A stretch of 64,000 bases of DNA from Naumovozyma dairenensis CBS 421 (taxonomy: Eukaryota; Ascomycota; Saccharomycetes; Saccharomycetales; Saccharomycetaceae), in assembly GCF_000227115.2 (NCBI RefSeq), contig NC_016488.1, forward strand, positions 186,001-250,000, written 5' to 3'. The translations under genes were made by a program, and so were the position numbers. This document shows, one piece after another, positions 11,601 to 20,531 of this stretch. Below the pieces are notes generated by a model. The model did not search any database. It was not told the origin of the DNA and saw nothing but the letters and a program-made list of their open reading frames with translations. Numbering within the stretch: the stretch's first letter is position 1; each line of letters begins with the position of its first letter.

Positions 11601-12498
11601 TATCCCATAAGAAACTTTCACTTTCAGGTAATGATGTCAGCAAATTATCTACGATATAATCTAAACTTTTCACCAGTACATGGGGAGGCCTCACATCTGA
11701 AGGTAGAGGTGGAGCCGCCGCTGCCGCAGGTCTAGCGAAAACTTTCAAAGCCTTTGTCTTCGACGCCTTCTTTGCAGTTGGATAATCCTTTTCATAAGAA
11801 AATAATGCACGTTCTACTGTTCTTCTTGATCTTTCGAAAATGGGACACATATCTTCACAAGACCCTTGGAAAACAATTGCATCATTTAAATCTTTAGCAA
11901 AATCAGCTTTATCCACTAACCCTTTATCTTCCATTATTTTTCGTTCTGTTTCACGCATTTTCTTCAACGTTTCATATAATTCAGTCACGTCATCTATGGA
12001 TTCTTCTAATTGAGACATTTTCTTTTGATTTTCCCTATCCCATGGATCTTGAATGAATGGTCTTGGTTTCAAATCTGGTTGTTGAGTAATTAGGAACCTT
12101 GGGAGTTCTCGAGGTTTCCTTTTTTGTTGATGACTACGCTTGAACCCAAATGTTTCAGGGTTAGGTAATAGACTTCCTACTATAAAATCTTGTTCTTTTG
12201 AACTTTGATTCATTAGAAACTTCTTATGAGTTACCGTGGGAGGATTATTATTATTATTATTGTCATTGAGAGACTTGTTTGTTATTATTGGAGCATTTTT
12301 TTGTTTGAACGATTTCTTGAAGGTAGGTTTCGTCCCATTGCTTTTGAAATTTGACCGATTTTGTTTCTTATTTGTTATAGTTGGATCAGGTTTAGCGGCT
12401 AAGTTTTTGTAATTATTTACTTCATTATTATTAGGATTAACAAAAAAGTTGAAATTGGAAGACGGTGCCCCTGATCCAAATGAGCTCATAGGTTCCAA
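8614..12498 (-). CDS. SAC3: TREX-2 mRNA export scaffold Sac3
   Basis: The 1294-residue protein (1301 in S. cerevisiae) has a basic, Asn-rich N-terminus. The Sac3/GANP domain starts near residue 210 (GSCEDMCPIFERSRR) and runs to about 500. An insertion with five alanines (RPAAAAAPPLPSDVRPP) sits in its first part. A charged helix at roughly 690-800 (KLLKQRALEKEMKQKEIKEQ and after) corresponds to the CID region that binds Cdc31 and Sus1. Sac3 holds Thp1, Sem1, Sus1 and Cdc31 at the nuclear pore and couples transcription to mRNA export. The gene precedes HOM2 as YDR159W precedes YDR158W. Confidence 0.94.
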   Translation of the reverse strand: MEPMSSFGSGAPSSNFNFFVNPNNNEVNNYKNLAAKPDPTITNKKQNRSNFKSNGTKPTFKKSFKQKNAPIITNKSLNDNNNNNNPPTVTHKKFLMNQSSKEQDFIVGSLLPNPETFGFKRSHQQKRKPRELPRFLITQQPDLKPRPFIQDPWDRENQKKMSQLEESIDDVTELYETLKKMRETERKIMEDKGLVDKADFAKDLNDAIVFQGSCEDMCPIFERSRRTVERALFSYEKDYPTAKKASKTKALKVFARPAAAAAPPLPSDVRPPHVLVKSLDYIVDNLLTSLPESESFLWDRMRSIRQDFTYQNYCGPEAVDCNERIVRIHLLILHVMTKSTVEFSLQQELEQLHKSLITLSEIYDDVRNSGGTCPNEAEFRAYTLLSKVRDPQYDKNIQELPDHIFQDDLVQLAICFRRIISNSNFIERGYIRTENCLNLYARFFQLMKSDKVPVLMNSFLQMYLTEVRFYAMKAISPCLNKRHKPIPTSYFLELLVFNDEKELLEFCDYYSINVVDNGLDLRSLTHHSHKIPEKKPLKQSYLDCVEKKLNRVTYSQLINSGKPNIDNIPQITSAFITPIVANEAPTTSKAVPTQLPPKENFFLTSSQPFQKSDSLSTLRKDEFLISAVPSTNLQSSTLGNINLESPPSFNLDTGTTSKPIITTETNNMSRAPALNVVPLGNEPRIVPLKEEDEEKIYKQNQQQKQEEKAKLLKQRALEKEMKQKEIKEQACKALTSEIVQNVVHNLVGTVVQKCINETNKKKAIVDNISEDLYHAFLHERLFLIYLDSKAETYREQRLKSTSFAKWNEVLKKKIKEEQAVEKKKKELTLVGKQLGVPIFKRAKHIINTPSTRINSSFLRSPSIAGNITFSPVVNETNKFSNRQQKNEDLWKTLNLRDIFLSHLVKNLPDNKKAKLDTILYATDWSSVPNSWLLSKFGMKDPGSEVTLQDGNATLTFKSMNNANTCSHLKDIHLLVFNTGVTNSEIFDLEMKLKQDGENLSKLLAMLSRNNNISFNILFLYWESAETPLADDLISKYLKLDRIKKIYGNNIEESVLVRVTDNAPCKMLERGLVFCSQNFKYKLTEIGKRTKMLKNNRSLIGTNSKVATEKMRSMLKLERNKQIEIENKSKGTYNHLKGHILASPKVQKRKLSILSSEVKHPKFRTPSANLTFNSSSPPLPSHLAVKFRKRGGRISNSTGLLPPSTPSYSTNFPHTSSNDQHTPITRMITEHKAVSSISSRFTGVPEPNMFQTPINSIATPNNLAPPSKGENSPLPENLQELKSLIETVKKKINGQ

Positions 12499-13021
12499 AA
12501 ATGTATCCGTCGTTGCTCAATACGGCCTCACTGACTACGGGACGAATAGCTTGATTGACTTCAGATGTACTGGTGAAAGCCAAGTTGAACTGTTTTTATG
12601 CTTCTATCTTTGTAGAGCTGTCGTTTCAAAATTTCAAATGTCCATGTTCTGATTTTTCATTTCAAAGGTGAACTTGCCGAAGTTTTAGAAGTACATGAAG
12701 AGCAGGAAATCGACAAGATGAACAAGTTAGAAGAACGTTTCACGACGTATAACCTACGTATATAATGGCCTCGATGAGTTTATACAAGCTGCTTTGCTTT
12801 TTTGAAGAATAATAATTAATAAAATAGAAGATTGTTCATTAAATCTGGGTTCTATAAATATGTATACAAATTTTTTATAAAGTTTTCGTCAAATACAAGA
12901 GAGTATTTATTTAAACGTTTGGTATTAATATATAGATTCATTTGACTTTTTATTGTTGTTGTTTAATCATTAAGGTTTTGGTTTGTTTCTTTTTAGTAGA
13001 GGGGAGGGGGTCAAAACTTGC
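12499..13021. other. Intergenic: SAC3 promoter and HOM2 3' region
   Basis: A small 67-codon frame overlaps the SAC3 5' end on the other strand and looks like a shadow. No RNA gene or repeat was recognised. Confidence 0.5.
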
Positions 13022-14119
13022 TTAGATCAAGTTTCTTGCCAATAAGATTTCAGCGATTAAGACACCTGCACCAGCAGCACCGATGATGGTGTTATGAGAC
13101 AAGACAACCATCTTGAAATCAAGGACTGGATCTTCTCTAATTCTACCGACAGAAACACCGTAACCAGCGTCTCTATTTCTGTCCAATCTTGGTTGTGGTC
13201 TATCATTTTGTTCCAGAACATGAATGGTTTGCTTTGGTGCAGAATGACAACCTAATTTGTAAGCATCACAAACATAATCTCTTAAACATTGTTTAACTTG
13301 ATCCAGTGAGGGAGCTGGTTGATTCTTAAATCTCAAGGAGATACATTCAGTATGACCATCAGAGACAGCAACTCTATTACATTGAGCAGATACTTTAATT
13401 TCTTCTGGAGTCAACAATTTAACATGACTCTTATCTTCAGCCATGGTACCCAAAATTTTCTTCGTTTCCCATTCCATTTTATCTTCTTCACCACCAATAT
13501 AAGGAATAATATTATCTAAGATATCAATACCTGGAACACCTGGAGAGAACCCAGCACCAGAAATGGCTTGTAAAGTGGTAGTAGTCAAAGCGTCAATAGG
13601 ACCGAATTTTTCTACTAAAGGTTTCAAAGGAGCCACCAACCCGGCAGTGGAACAATTTGAAATACAAACGATGAACCCTGGTCTCTTTTCTCCAGAAGCT
13701 TTAGCCTTTTCCAATTTGTTGGCAACAATATCTAAATGCTCTGGATTAACGATAGGAACTAACAATGGAACGTCTTGTTCTCTTCTATAGTTTTTAGCGT
13801 TAGAAACGACAGCGATACCAGCTTCAACGAATTCTTTTTCAATGGCACCAGCGTAATCTGCATCTAATCCAGAGAAGACGATATCACAATCTTTAAAGAA
13901 TTCAGATTTACATTCAGTGACGATGATATCTTCAGCCATGGTTGGCAATAAATCAGTTTGTTTCCAGTTGACAGCATCGATATATTTTTTCCCTGCTGAT
14001 CTTGGAGAGGCACCAAGGACCTTCAATTCGAAGTTTGGATGGTCTGCTAATAATAGGATGAAACGTTGACCTACGGAACCTGTGGCACCTAGGACACCAG
14101 CGATTTTCTTTTGAGCCAT
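13022..14119 (-). CDS. HOM2: Aspartate-beta-semialdehyde dehydrogenase
   Basis: At 365 residues it equals S. cerevisiae Hom2. The N-terminus carries the NADP-binding loop GVLGATGSVGQRF. The catalytic cysteine is C156 in CISNCSTAG. The enzyme reduces aspartyl-4-phosphate to aspartate semialdehyde, the second step of the threonine/methionine branch, in the cytosol. Synonymous codons look biased toward those of highly expressed yeast genes. A perfect Gcn4 site lies 235 nt upstream, consistent with general amino-acid control. Neighbours SAC3 and RPA14 match YDR158W. Confidence 0.97.
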   Translation of the reverse strand: MAQKKIAGVLGATGSVGQRFILLLADHPNFELKVLGASPRSAGKKYIDAVNWKQTDLLPTMAEDIIVTECKSEFFKDCDIVFSGLDADYAGAIEKEFVEAGIAVVSNAKNYRREQDVPLLVPIVNPEHLDIVANKLEKAKASGEKRPGFIVCISNCSTAGLVAPLKPLVEKFGPIDALTTTTLQAISGAGFSPGVPGIDILDNIIPYIGGEEDKMEWETKKILGTMAEDKSHVKLLTPEEIKVSAQCNRVAVSDGHTECISLRFKNQPAPSLDQVKQCLRDYVCDAYKLGCHSAPKQTIHVLEQNDRPQPRLDRNRDAGYGVSVGRIREDPVLDFKMVVLSHNTIIGAAGAGVLIAEILLARNLI

Positions 14120-14796
14120 TTTTTACGTGTGGTTTATAGATTGGAGTTCCTTTTTATTAAAAATTAGATGGAATAAAATCTAACCTATATGTATCTTGAG
14201 ATCTGTCACTCTGTCCTTTTGGCAAATACTCATCGAGAAAATGTTGATATATTTATGTATTTACTTAGTTACATACGTATATGTATGTATTATATGTAAA
14301 TTTTTCACTTTTTCGAAAAACTGTGGTTTAAGTTACTTTTTTCCGGAAAAAAATGAGTCAAATTTTTTTTGTTTTGGATTTTATTCCGTCAACGGAGCCG
14401 AGAGAAGGCAGCAGCCTTTTATATATATATAGTGTGGTGTACGGTATATGACATTAATCACATGGTTAGGAGGTCTGGAGTCAAATTTGGAAAGTACTGA
14501 CGAGGTGTCAATTATTGATCATTTTTTTGTCTGTCTGGGAAATAAATAGTCTTTCTCTCTTTTGTTGTCACACACGTACTATATTGATTGCCTTTTATTA
14601 CAAGGTGCCGGAAGAAATTCAAATCCGTAGGATCACATAGAATAGAATTGACAGGTTAGATTAAATATGGCCTCCCATAGTATTATAGTATTGTATATAT
14701 GATATGCTTATCTTTTGGAGTAGTGTTGACTTGTCTTATATATGTATATGTATAGTACAAAAGCGAAGAAAGCTATTGTCTGGAAATCCGCCTCAA
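14120..14796. other. Intergenic: HOM2 promoter and RPA14 3' region
   Basis: Holds the HOM2 promoter with one perfect Gcn4 site (14353-14360), a second partial site (GGAGTCA near 14475) and short TATATA runs. No further gene was recognised. Confidence 0.6.
14353..14360 (-). promoter_or_regulatory. Gcn4-type site upstream of HOM2
   Basis: ATGAGTCA, the optimal Gcn4 binding sequence, lies about 235 nt upstream of the HOM2 start. HOM2 is a known Gcn4 target in S. cerevisiae; function here is inferred from the match and position. Confidence 0.75.
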
Positions 14797-15291
14797 TTAT
14801 TCTTCATCGTCAACTTTATCACTTTCTTCATCGTCAACTTTATCACTTTCTTCATCGTCATCACCGAATGTCTTTTTGGTACCGCCAGTAGCACTTTTAG
14901 TAACGGATGTATGCTTTGTTGTTGTTGTTGTTGTTGATTCTTCCTGAAGAGAAGGCGTAGTAGTGTTTTCTATTAGGTTAGAAGGGGGTAAACCTTTGAA
15001 ATCCCTTTGTAATCTTTTCAATTGAGATAAAGAACTGGACAAAGTAGTATCAATGCTAATCATAGCATCACCTGACGCGATTCCATCAGTACTGGTGGTT
15101 GTGACAGCGGCATCACCTAATGGTAGGGCATTGTTTTGTATGAGTGATTCCTTTTCTGTGATGAAATTGTTTAAGAAACTTAACACTTCTTCTTTGCTGA
15201 CATGTTTGGGTTGATCTGTGGTATGTATGACGATAGGAGTGTTTAATGGTGTTGCAGTATTGAAATTACCTCTTCTATTTCCTTTGAACAT
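14797..15291 (-). CDS. RPA14: RNA polymerase I subunit A14
   Basis: I place the start at 15291, giving 164 residues beginning MFKGNRRGNFNTATPLNTPIV, which matches S. cerevisiae A14. The longer open frame to 15411 adds 40 residues with no homology. SSLSQLKRLQRDFKGLPPS is nearly identical to the yeast protein. A14 pairs with A43 in the polymerase I stalk that contacts initiation factors. The C-terminus is longer than in S. cerevisiae (137 residues) because of a tandem acidic repeat (EESDKVDD twice). PAC-like and RRPE motifs lie upstream. Confidence 0.93.
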   Translation of the reverse strand: MFKGNRRGNFNTATPLNTPIVIHTTDQPKHVSKEEVLSFLNNFITEKESLIQNNALPLGDAAVTTTSTDGIASGDAMISIDTTLSSSLSQLKRLQRDFKGLPPSNLIENTTTPSLQEESTTTTTTKHTSVTKSATGGTKKTFGDDDEESDKVDDEESDKVDDEE

Positions 15292-15452
15292 TATATGTAT
15301 GTATGTGTGCGTGTATGTATGGTATTCTGTTGATGGCGGAGGATCTGAGGATGTTGACTTCAATGATATGGTGGCCTTATAAATCCTTATACATGAAATG
15401 CAAAATGTCACATATAATCTAATTCATTTCGTAGGCATGTATTGTATTATTC

Positions 15453-15514
15453 GAGATGAGCTTAGCTTCTTCTCCAAATTTTTCTTTCACTTTCCTGTCT
15501 TCCTGAAAAATTTT
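15453..15514 (-). promoter_or_regulatory. PAC-like and RRPE motifs upstream of RPA14
   Basis: GAGATGAGC (15453-15461) differs from the PAC box by one base, and TGAAAAATTTT (15504-15514) is a perfect RRPE. Both lie 160-225 nt upstream of the RPA14 start, the usual distance and pairing for ribosome-biogenesis genes. Confidence 0.65.
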
Positions 15515-15850
15515 CGGTGAGAATTGGCAAAAGCCCCAATGTGCCCTAAAGCATCTTACCCTAAATCCCCCTCCAGGGAAATGCCCGTCTAACCCTACGC
15601 CACCCTCCCCCAACCAAGAAGCGGCCGCAGCAGTAACAGTAGCAGCCCCACCCAATGGAAAAAACGCCCAGCTAGCCAGGGAAAAGGTTCCAAAAGGTTC
15701 TTTCTTCCAAAGTCTCTCCGTCGGTGGCTCGCTCGCTCGCTCGGCCGCTTGGTGGGCATTCCCTTGCGCTGTTTGCTCACTTCGTGGGTGGCCAGATTTC
15801 CCATTTTCAAACTAATTTAATGGTACTCTCCCCTTGAACAGAGAGACAGG

Positions 15851-15869
15851 CAGACAGACAGACAGACAG
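15851..15869. repeat. CAGA tetranucleotide microsatellite
   Basis: Nearly five perfect CAGA units lie in the RPA14/CPR1 promoter region. A run of the complementary TCTG family lies upstream of KGD2 (36734-36757). Confidence 0.85.
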
Positions 15870-16040
15870 GACATACGTATCTAGGAAAAATTCCCATTCC
15901 CTATTCCTATTTTAAGTGCACTATTTATTTAATATTAATACAATTCCCCAATTCGCTTTCTCTTCCTTTCTTTCGTAAGTTTCTCACTTTAATTGATCCA
16001 CTATAAATACTCAATACAATCCAATCAAATCCAATAAACA

Positions 16041-16529
16041 ATGTCTAAAGTGTTTTTCGATGTCGAAGCTGATGGCCAAGCCTTAGGTCGTATCACTTTC
16101 CAACTATACAACGACGTTGTCCCAAAGACCGCTGAAAATTTCAGAGCTCTATGTACCGGTGAAAAGGGTTTCGGTTACGCTGGTTCTCCATTCCACAGAG
16201 TCATCCCAGACTTCATGTTACAAGGTGGTGATTTCACTGCAGGTAACGGTACTGGTGGTAAGAGTATCTACGGTGGTAAGTTCCCTGATGAAAACTTCGT
16301 CAAGAGACATGAAAGACCTGGTCTTTTGTCCATGGCTAACGCTGGTCCAAACACTAACGGATCTCAATTCTTCATTACTACTGTTCCATGCCCATGGTTA
16401 GACGGTAAGCATGTTGTATTCGGTGAAGTCATTGACGGTTACGATATCGTTAAGAAGATTGAAACTATGGGTTCCCCATCTGGTGCTACTAAGGCTAGAT
16501 TAGTCATCGCCAAGTCTGGTGAATTATAA
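16041..16529 (+). CDS. CPR1: Cytosolic cyclophilin A, peptidyl-prolyl isomerase
   Basis: The 162-residue protein is a single cyclophilin domain. Active-site residues are in place: R53 in [17 protein letters not shown]119 and H124 in [13 protein letters not shown]. It catalyses cis-trans isomerisation of prolyl bonds and is the cyclosporin A receptor in yeast cytosol and nucleus. Codon choice is strongly biased, as for an abundant protein. The position next to RPA14 matches YDR155C. An unresolved base and a (TA)n run follow about 45 bp after the stop. Confidence 0.97.
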   Translation: MSKVFFDVEADGQALGRITFQLYNDVVPKTAENFRALCTGEKGFGYAGSPFHRVIPDFMLQGGDFTAGNGTGGKSIYGGKFPDENFVKRHERPGLLSMANAGPNTNGSQFFITTVPCPWLDGKHVVFGEVIDGYDIVKKIETMGSPSGATKARLVIAKSGEL

Positions 16530-16578
16530 GTCTGTTGATTCATGACATAATACTATAATTTCATATACATACTANATA

Positions 16579-16623
<45 letters not shown>

Positions 16624-17497
16624 ATATCACAGAAAACTCTTATGATCATACGCGTGCTATCTTATTTGTCATCTCGACAAGCTAATATATATAATAAGAG
16701 GGGAGGGGAAACTTCAAATCTGTGGCGACTTATTATCTTGTTACAATTTCACGTACTTATCATGAAGTTCATTAGATTATAATCAAGGTGAAGTATCTGC
16801 GTATGTACATACGTTCAGGTCATATGCGTCTAACTATACCAATTGTATTAGAGTAGAATATTTTGATACTCATTTGTACCTTGTACCTCGAAGAAATAGA
16901 GAAAATAAAAATTATTAACCCTTGCAATTAACGTGAACCCACCATCAAAGTTTTTTTTTCGTGGCACTGGGATACAATTGAACGTTACATAGTACATATA
17001 TTTACTGATTTAGTACTAGAGCCAGGGGGCCCTCTATTTCTTTCCGTTTAGCTGAGAATTATCAGTGTGATCTTGAGTGTTCTTCGATTACTTAGCGATT
17101 ATTCAATAGTGCATATGTTGAACCATTATATGTTCTTGTCGTCATGTATTCTGCGTATTCAAGAGAGCCTATCTATCTTCTATCTTATTACAATGTCCAA
17201 TTATATATTTGCCACCTTGGTTCATTTGAAGGGGTTGACCCGGGCTACATAATATTAACTCACATAGTACAGAAAAAATAATGTTATATATTAATTTACA
17301 CTGGGTTATTTTATAAGATTATGAAGTACGCATACAATTGGGTATATTATTATTACTATTATTACTTTTTATATATTTGAGTTTCCGGAACGACTATTTG
17401 GGTTTTGGATGCTTCTTATTATAATCCTTACTATGCCACACTGCAGCATCAACGATACATTTCAAACTTTTCTTTAAAATAAGTGGCGACCTAGCGT
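16530..17497. other. Convergent 3' intergenic region CPR1/beta-mannosyltransferase
   Basis: After the (TA)n run no gene is visible. A 61-codon frame at 17067-17252 is not recognisable. This marks the left side of the segment absent from the S. cerevisiae CPR1-ENT5 interval. Confidence 0.5.
16575..16617. repeat. Ambiguous base followed by (TA)n microsatellite
   Basis: Base 16575 is 'n' in the given sequence, and 16582-16617 is an uninterrupted TA dinucleotide run. The unresolved base next to a simple repeat suggests limited assembly quality at this spot. Confidence 0.9.
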
Positions 17498-19381
17498 CTA
17501 CAGCACAAAAGTTTCTTTGACATTCTTGTCTTCATACATACCAATAACATAATTTAATATCCCTTTTAATACAATAACTTTTGATACTGCATCAGATTCA
17601 CTTAACGTCAATGCCATATAATCTTCATACTCTTTAGTCTCGGGATCTTGACTTACCACTTCCCAATAAGCAATACTATGCGGTGCTAAAATATTATTCC
17701 TATCACAATATGTCCCTTGCATATCCCATGAGGGAACATCAAAATTAAAATCAAAAATTGGAACTGTCATTTCAAGATGATAAATACCTTTATTTTCAAT
17801 CATTAACATTAACATCGGCCTATAATAATGAGGATTACATCCTGAATTCTGTAAATGCATTTTGGCAAATCCAACCCATATATTTTGATCTTTCACTTTA
17901 GGTAAAACATTAGGTAAGGGAACAAATTGTGAACCACCATGAACAGAACTAAAATCATCTTCTTTATCTAAATCCAAAAATTTCTTCTCATAAACAACAT
18001 CACATAACCCATCAGTAAGAGAACATCTAAGAATTTCTAATGGTTTAAAACTATAAATGAAATGAATGGATCCATTAGAAAATTCACTCTCTCCTTCATC
18101 ATTGTTGAAAAATGGCGTCCAATTCTTTTCAGTATCTTTAGCCTCTCGACCATTAATCTTGAATTCAATAATTGGATCAACTTTCTTTTGAGGCAGCAAT
18201 GCATACATTTTCCGTTTCTTATCGTTATGATCAAACAAATTATAAATAACAACAGGTTCTTCACCTTTATCAGTTTTCTTTAAAATTACATGTGGATCTT
18301 CTGCACCATTACCATAATCACGTTCAGGTTTGAATGGAATTTCAAAAACTTTAGGATAAGTTTGGAAATATCTTGATAAAATTTTCTCCTTCCTCCTTTG
18401 TTGTTCTAATAATGACTTATTATGCTTAACAAGACATTGTTCGTGTGCTGATGAATCTTTAATTTTATCACAAACATTCTCTTGGAATTGCTCGGATAAA
18501 CTTTCCAATTCCCTTTCTACATCTTCAGGTATACTGACGTCATTAAACGGGATTTTTTTACCAATAATTTCATTCCAATCTTTATCAAACGCTTGTGCTT
18601 TAATCAATGATAAATATGGAAATGTCTTCTGATGAATCCTGGAATATAAGACTCTAGTAAATGAAATATAACATTGTTCCGATTCTAACCAAACAGGAGA
18701 TTCACCAAACCTTTTCCAACTTTTTTCAACAATCTCTTCATCTGACCAATTTTTCTCCTCATTAACTGTAATTAATTTCGACATGAATCCACCGTCTTTC
18801 AAAATTTTACGTCTCATATCAATCAGATCATCTTTCAATTCAATGACATCTTTAGAATATTCAATAGTACCTTCATATTCAAACTCACTACATGGTAATT
18901 TTTCATAAGTTAACGAAGGTTGATCATTATGTAACTTATTCTTCCCATTATTATCTTTATATTTCTTCCCAACTTTCTCTAAATCAATATTCGGTACAAT
19001 TGCTTTAATTTTATATTTCTCATAATATTGATTCAATACCTTTTCACTCAATGGAGATTTATTCAGTTTCTGAGATTTTAATTTTTTCGAAATATCAACG
19101 TTAACTAAATCATTCTTACTAGGTATGAAGTATCCATTTGAAGAGAAATATGTAGTGACTACGTTTTGAGAAGTATCAGATCTTACCGTTATTAATATAG
19201 TTATGATCAATAAAATGAATACTATCAATTTAATGAATACATTTCTTTTCTGGAATTTTCGTAATATTTGTTTGGGTTTATTAGGTAACTTTTCCATCGC
19301 CAGCGATGCTAAAGTGTCTGATGAACTCATTTTATTTTTTCTGCTTGATTTGATCAATGATGAGAAAAACTCAAAAAACAA
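17498..19381 (-). CDS. Predicted beta-1,2-mannosyltransferase (BMT/WRY family, GT91-like)
   Basis: The 627-residue protein has type II Golgi topology: a short cytosolic N-terminus, one membrane anchor near residues 49-67 (FIKLIVFILLIITILITV) and a large lumenal domain. Lumenal segments resemble the fungal BMT family known from Candida: GAEDPHVILKKT, VGFAKMHLQNSGCNPHYYRP and NNILAPHSIAYWEV. Such enzymes add beta-mannose to cell-wall mannan or glycolipids. S. cerevisiae has none between CPR1 and ENT5, and I know of none in its genome; Candida glabrata has several. The first Met (19381) and a second at 19330 (MSSSDTLASLAMEKL) are both possible starts. The family call rests on motif memory, not a search. 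A different Golgi glycosyltransferase is the main alternative. Confidence 0.75.
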   Translation of the reverse strand: MFFEFFSSLIKSSRKNKMSSSDTLASLAMEKLPNKPKQILRKFQKRNVFIKLIVFILLIITILITVRSDTSQNVVTTYFSSNGYFIPSKNDLVNVDISKKLKSQKLNKSPLSEKVLNQYYEKYKIKAIVPNIDLEKVGKKYKDNNGKNKLHNDQPSLTYEKLPCSEFEYEGTIEYSKDVIELKDDLIDMRRKILKDGGFMSKLITVNEEKNWSDEEIVEKSWKRFGESPVWLESEQCYISFTRVLYSRIHQKTFPYLSLIKAQAFDKDWNEIIGKKIPFNDVSIPEDVERELESLSEQFQENVCDKIKDSSAHEQCLVKHNKSLLEQQRRKEKILSRYFQTYPKVFEIPFKPERDYGNGAEDPHVILKKTDKGEEPVVIYNLFDHNDKKRKMYALLPQKKVDPIIEFKINGREAKDTEKNWTPFFNNDEGESEFSNGSIHFIYSFKPLEILRCSLTDGLCDVVYEKKFLDLDKEDDFSSVHGGSQFVPLPNVLPKVKDQNIWVGFAKMHLQNSGCNPHYYRPMLMLMIENKGIYHLEMTVPIFDFNFDVPSWDMQGTYCDRNNILAPHSIAYWEVVSQDPETKEYEDYMALTLSESDAVSKVIVLKGILNYVIGMYEDKNVKETFVL

Positions 19382-19684
19382 GAAGAAGAAAGTGAACCAT
19401 TTAATTTGAGATTCAAGTTGAGAAAAAAGTGGTGCTTTACAAAAAAAAAAATTACTTAATATATAAATGGAAACTTTTCAAGTCAGATATGCATGACAGC
19501 GGTTAGATGCACAGGGGTGGGCTGCATAAAAAGATATTCGGAGTCGGAAAAAGGCCAGATTTGGGTTTCCAGTTCGGATTGGGACAGGGGTGAGGAGAAA
19601 GGCATTAGGGGCGGACCTAGGGTTGGGATAAAAAATAATCAGGATATTTTTCCGAAATGACTACTAATTAGAGCGAAAGGTGTC

Positions 19685-20008
19685 TTAAACTGAACAGTAC
19701 AAGGGGAATAAATAAAGAAATAATATAATAAATGTTGTTGCAACAGTTGAAACAATTGAGAATACTTTTAACGCTTTTACAAAAAATTGTAAGGAAGATG
19801 ATTTCATTACGAATGAAATCAACATACCATCATATAACGATTGTTTAAAGAGCTTGGTGCCTTCGGGCGCCATGTCCAGATCATAGAATGATCTTCCACT
19901 GTTGGCCCAAATAGAAATGAAAAAAGAGTAAAATATAAGTATATCAGAATTACTACTGCCATATTTAATAATAACAGCCGCCTGAGAAGCAGGATTTTGT
20001 TTTGTCAT
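19685..20008 (-). CDS. Possible small membrane protein, unrecognised
   Basis: A 107-codon frame beginning MTKQNPASQAAVIIKYGSSN has two hydrophobic stretches (ILIFYSFFISIWA; FSIVSTVATTFIILFLYLF). The amino-acid mix looks more protein-like than the other short frames nearby. I do not recognise the family, so it may equally be a chance frame or a gene remnant. It points the same way as the beta-mannosyltransferase, about 300 bp upstream of it. Confidence 0.3.
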   Translation of the reverse strand: MTKQNPASQAAVIIKYGSSNSDILIFYSFFISIWANSGRSFYDLDMAPEGTKLFKQSLYDGMLISFVMKSSSLQFFVKALKVFSIVSTVATTFIILFLYLFPLYCSV

Positions 20009-20531
20009 ATATAACTAAAAAAAATAACCTTCTTACTTGGTAGACAGAATGCAAATGTATCATCTAAATCATTGACATGTTTTTAATAAGAAGTAACAAT
20101 GACATTGTCTCTTTTTTTCCATGTAGCTTAGTAAGATCATTGATGGTTGAGTAGATTATATTAAAGTATCATCAACCGCAACATGGGGTTGGACACCGTT
20201 CTTGCTTTTTAAAGCAAAAAAAAATGGTCAAACAGAATAAGAAATACTGAGCATATATCTCTATAGACTATATAACCATATACCATTTACTAATATAACG
20301 AAAGATCCATAAGCGGCTATTATTTCAAGCGGGATTGGGGTAAGCCTCTCTAGTGAGGGGTGAAAAAAAACAGTTTCTTATTTTCCTCTCCTCTATGTTT
20401 ATTTGTTAGGTGCGGGAAACTCCTCATATCAACCTAAATCTAGGTTTTCATATTATGTATTCATATTTACACCGTACAGTACATATATATACGTGTCATT
20501 TTCTTCCTGCGCAGGTATTTTGTTTACCAAC

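Larger units (their letters stand above)
15292..16040. other. Divergent promoter RPA14/CPR1
   Basis: A GC-richer stretch (15580-15760) includes a (CTCG)n run near 15727-15742. A CAGA microsatellite lies at 15851-15869. RPA14-proximal PAC-like and RRPE motifs are listed separately. Open frames here (15419-15655, 15595-15810) are of low-complexity composition and not convincing. Confidence 0.6.

Noticed and set aside
15292..15411. N-terminal extension of RPA14 by 40 residues
   Set aside because: The extension has no homology and contains a His/Tyr/Thr repeat from a GTAT-type simple sequence. The family start is MFKGNRR at 15291.
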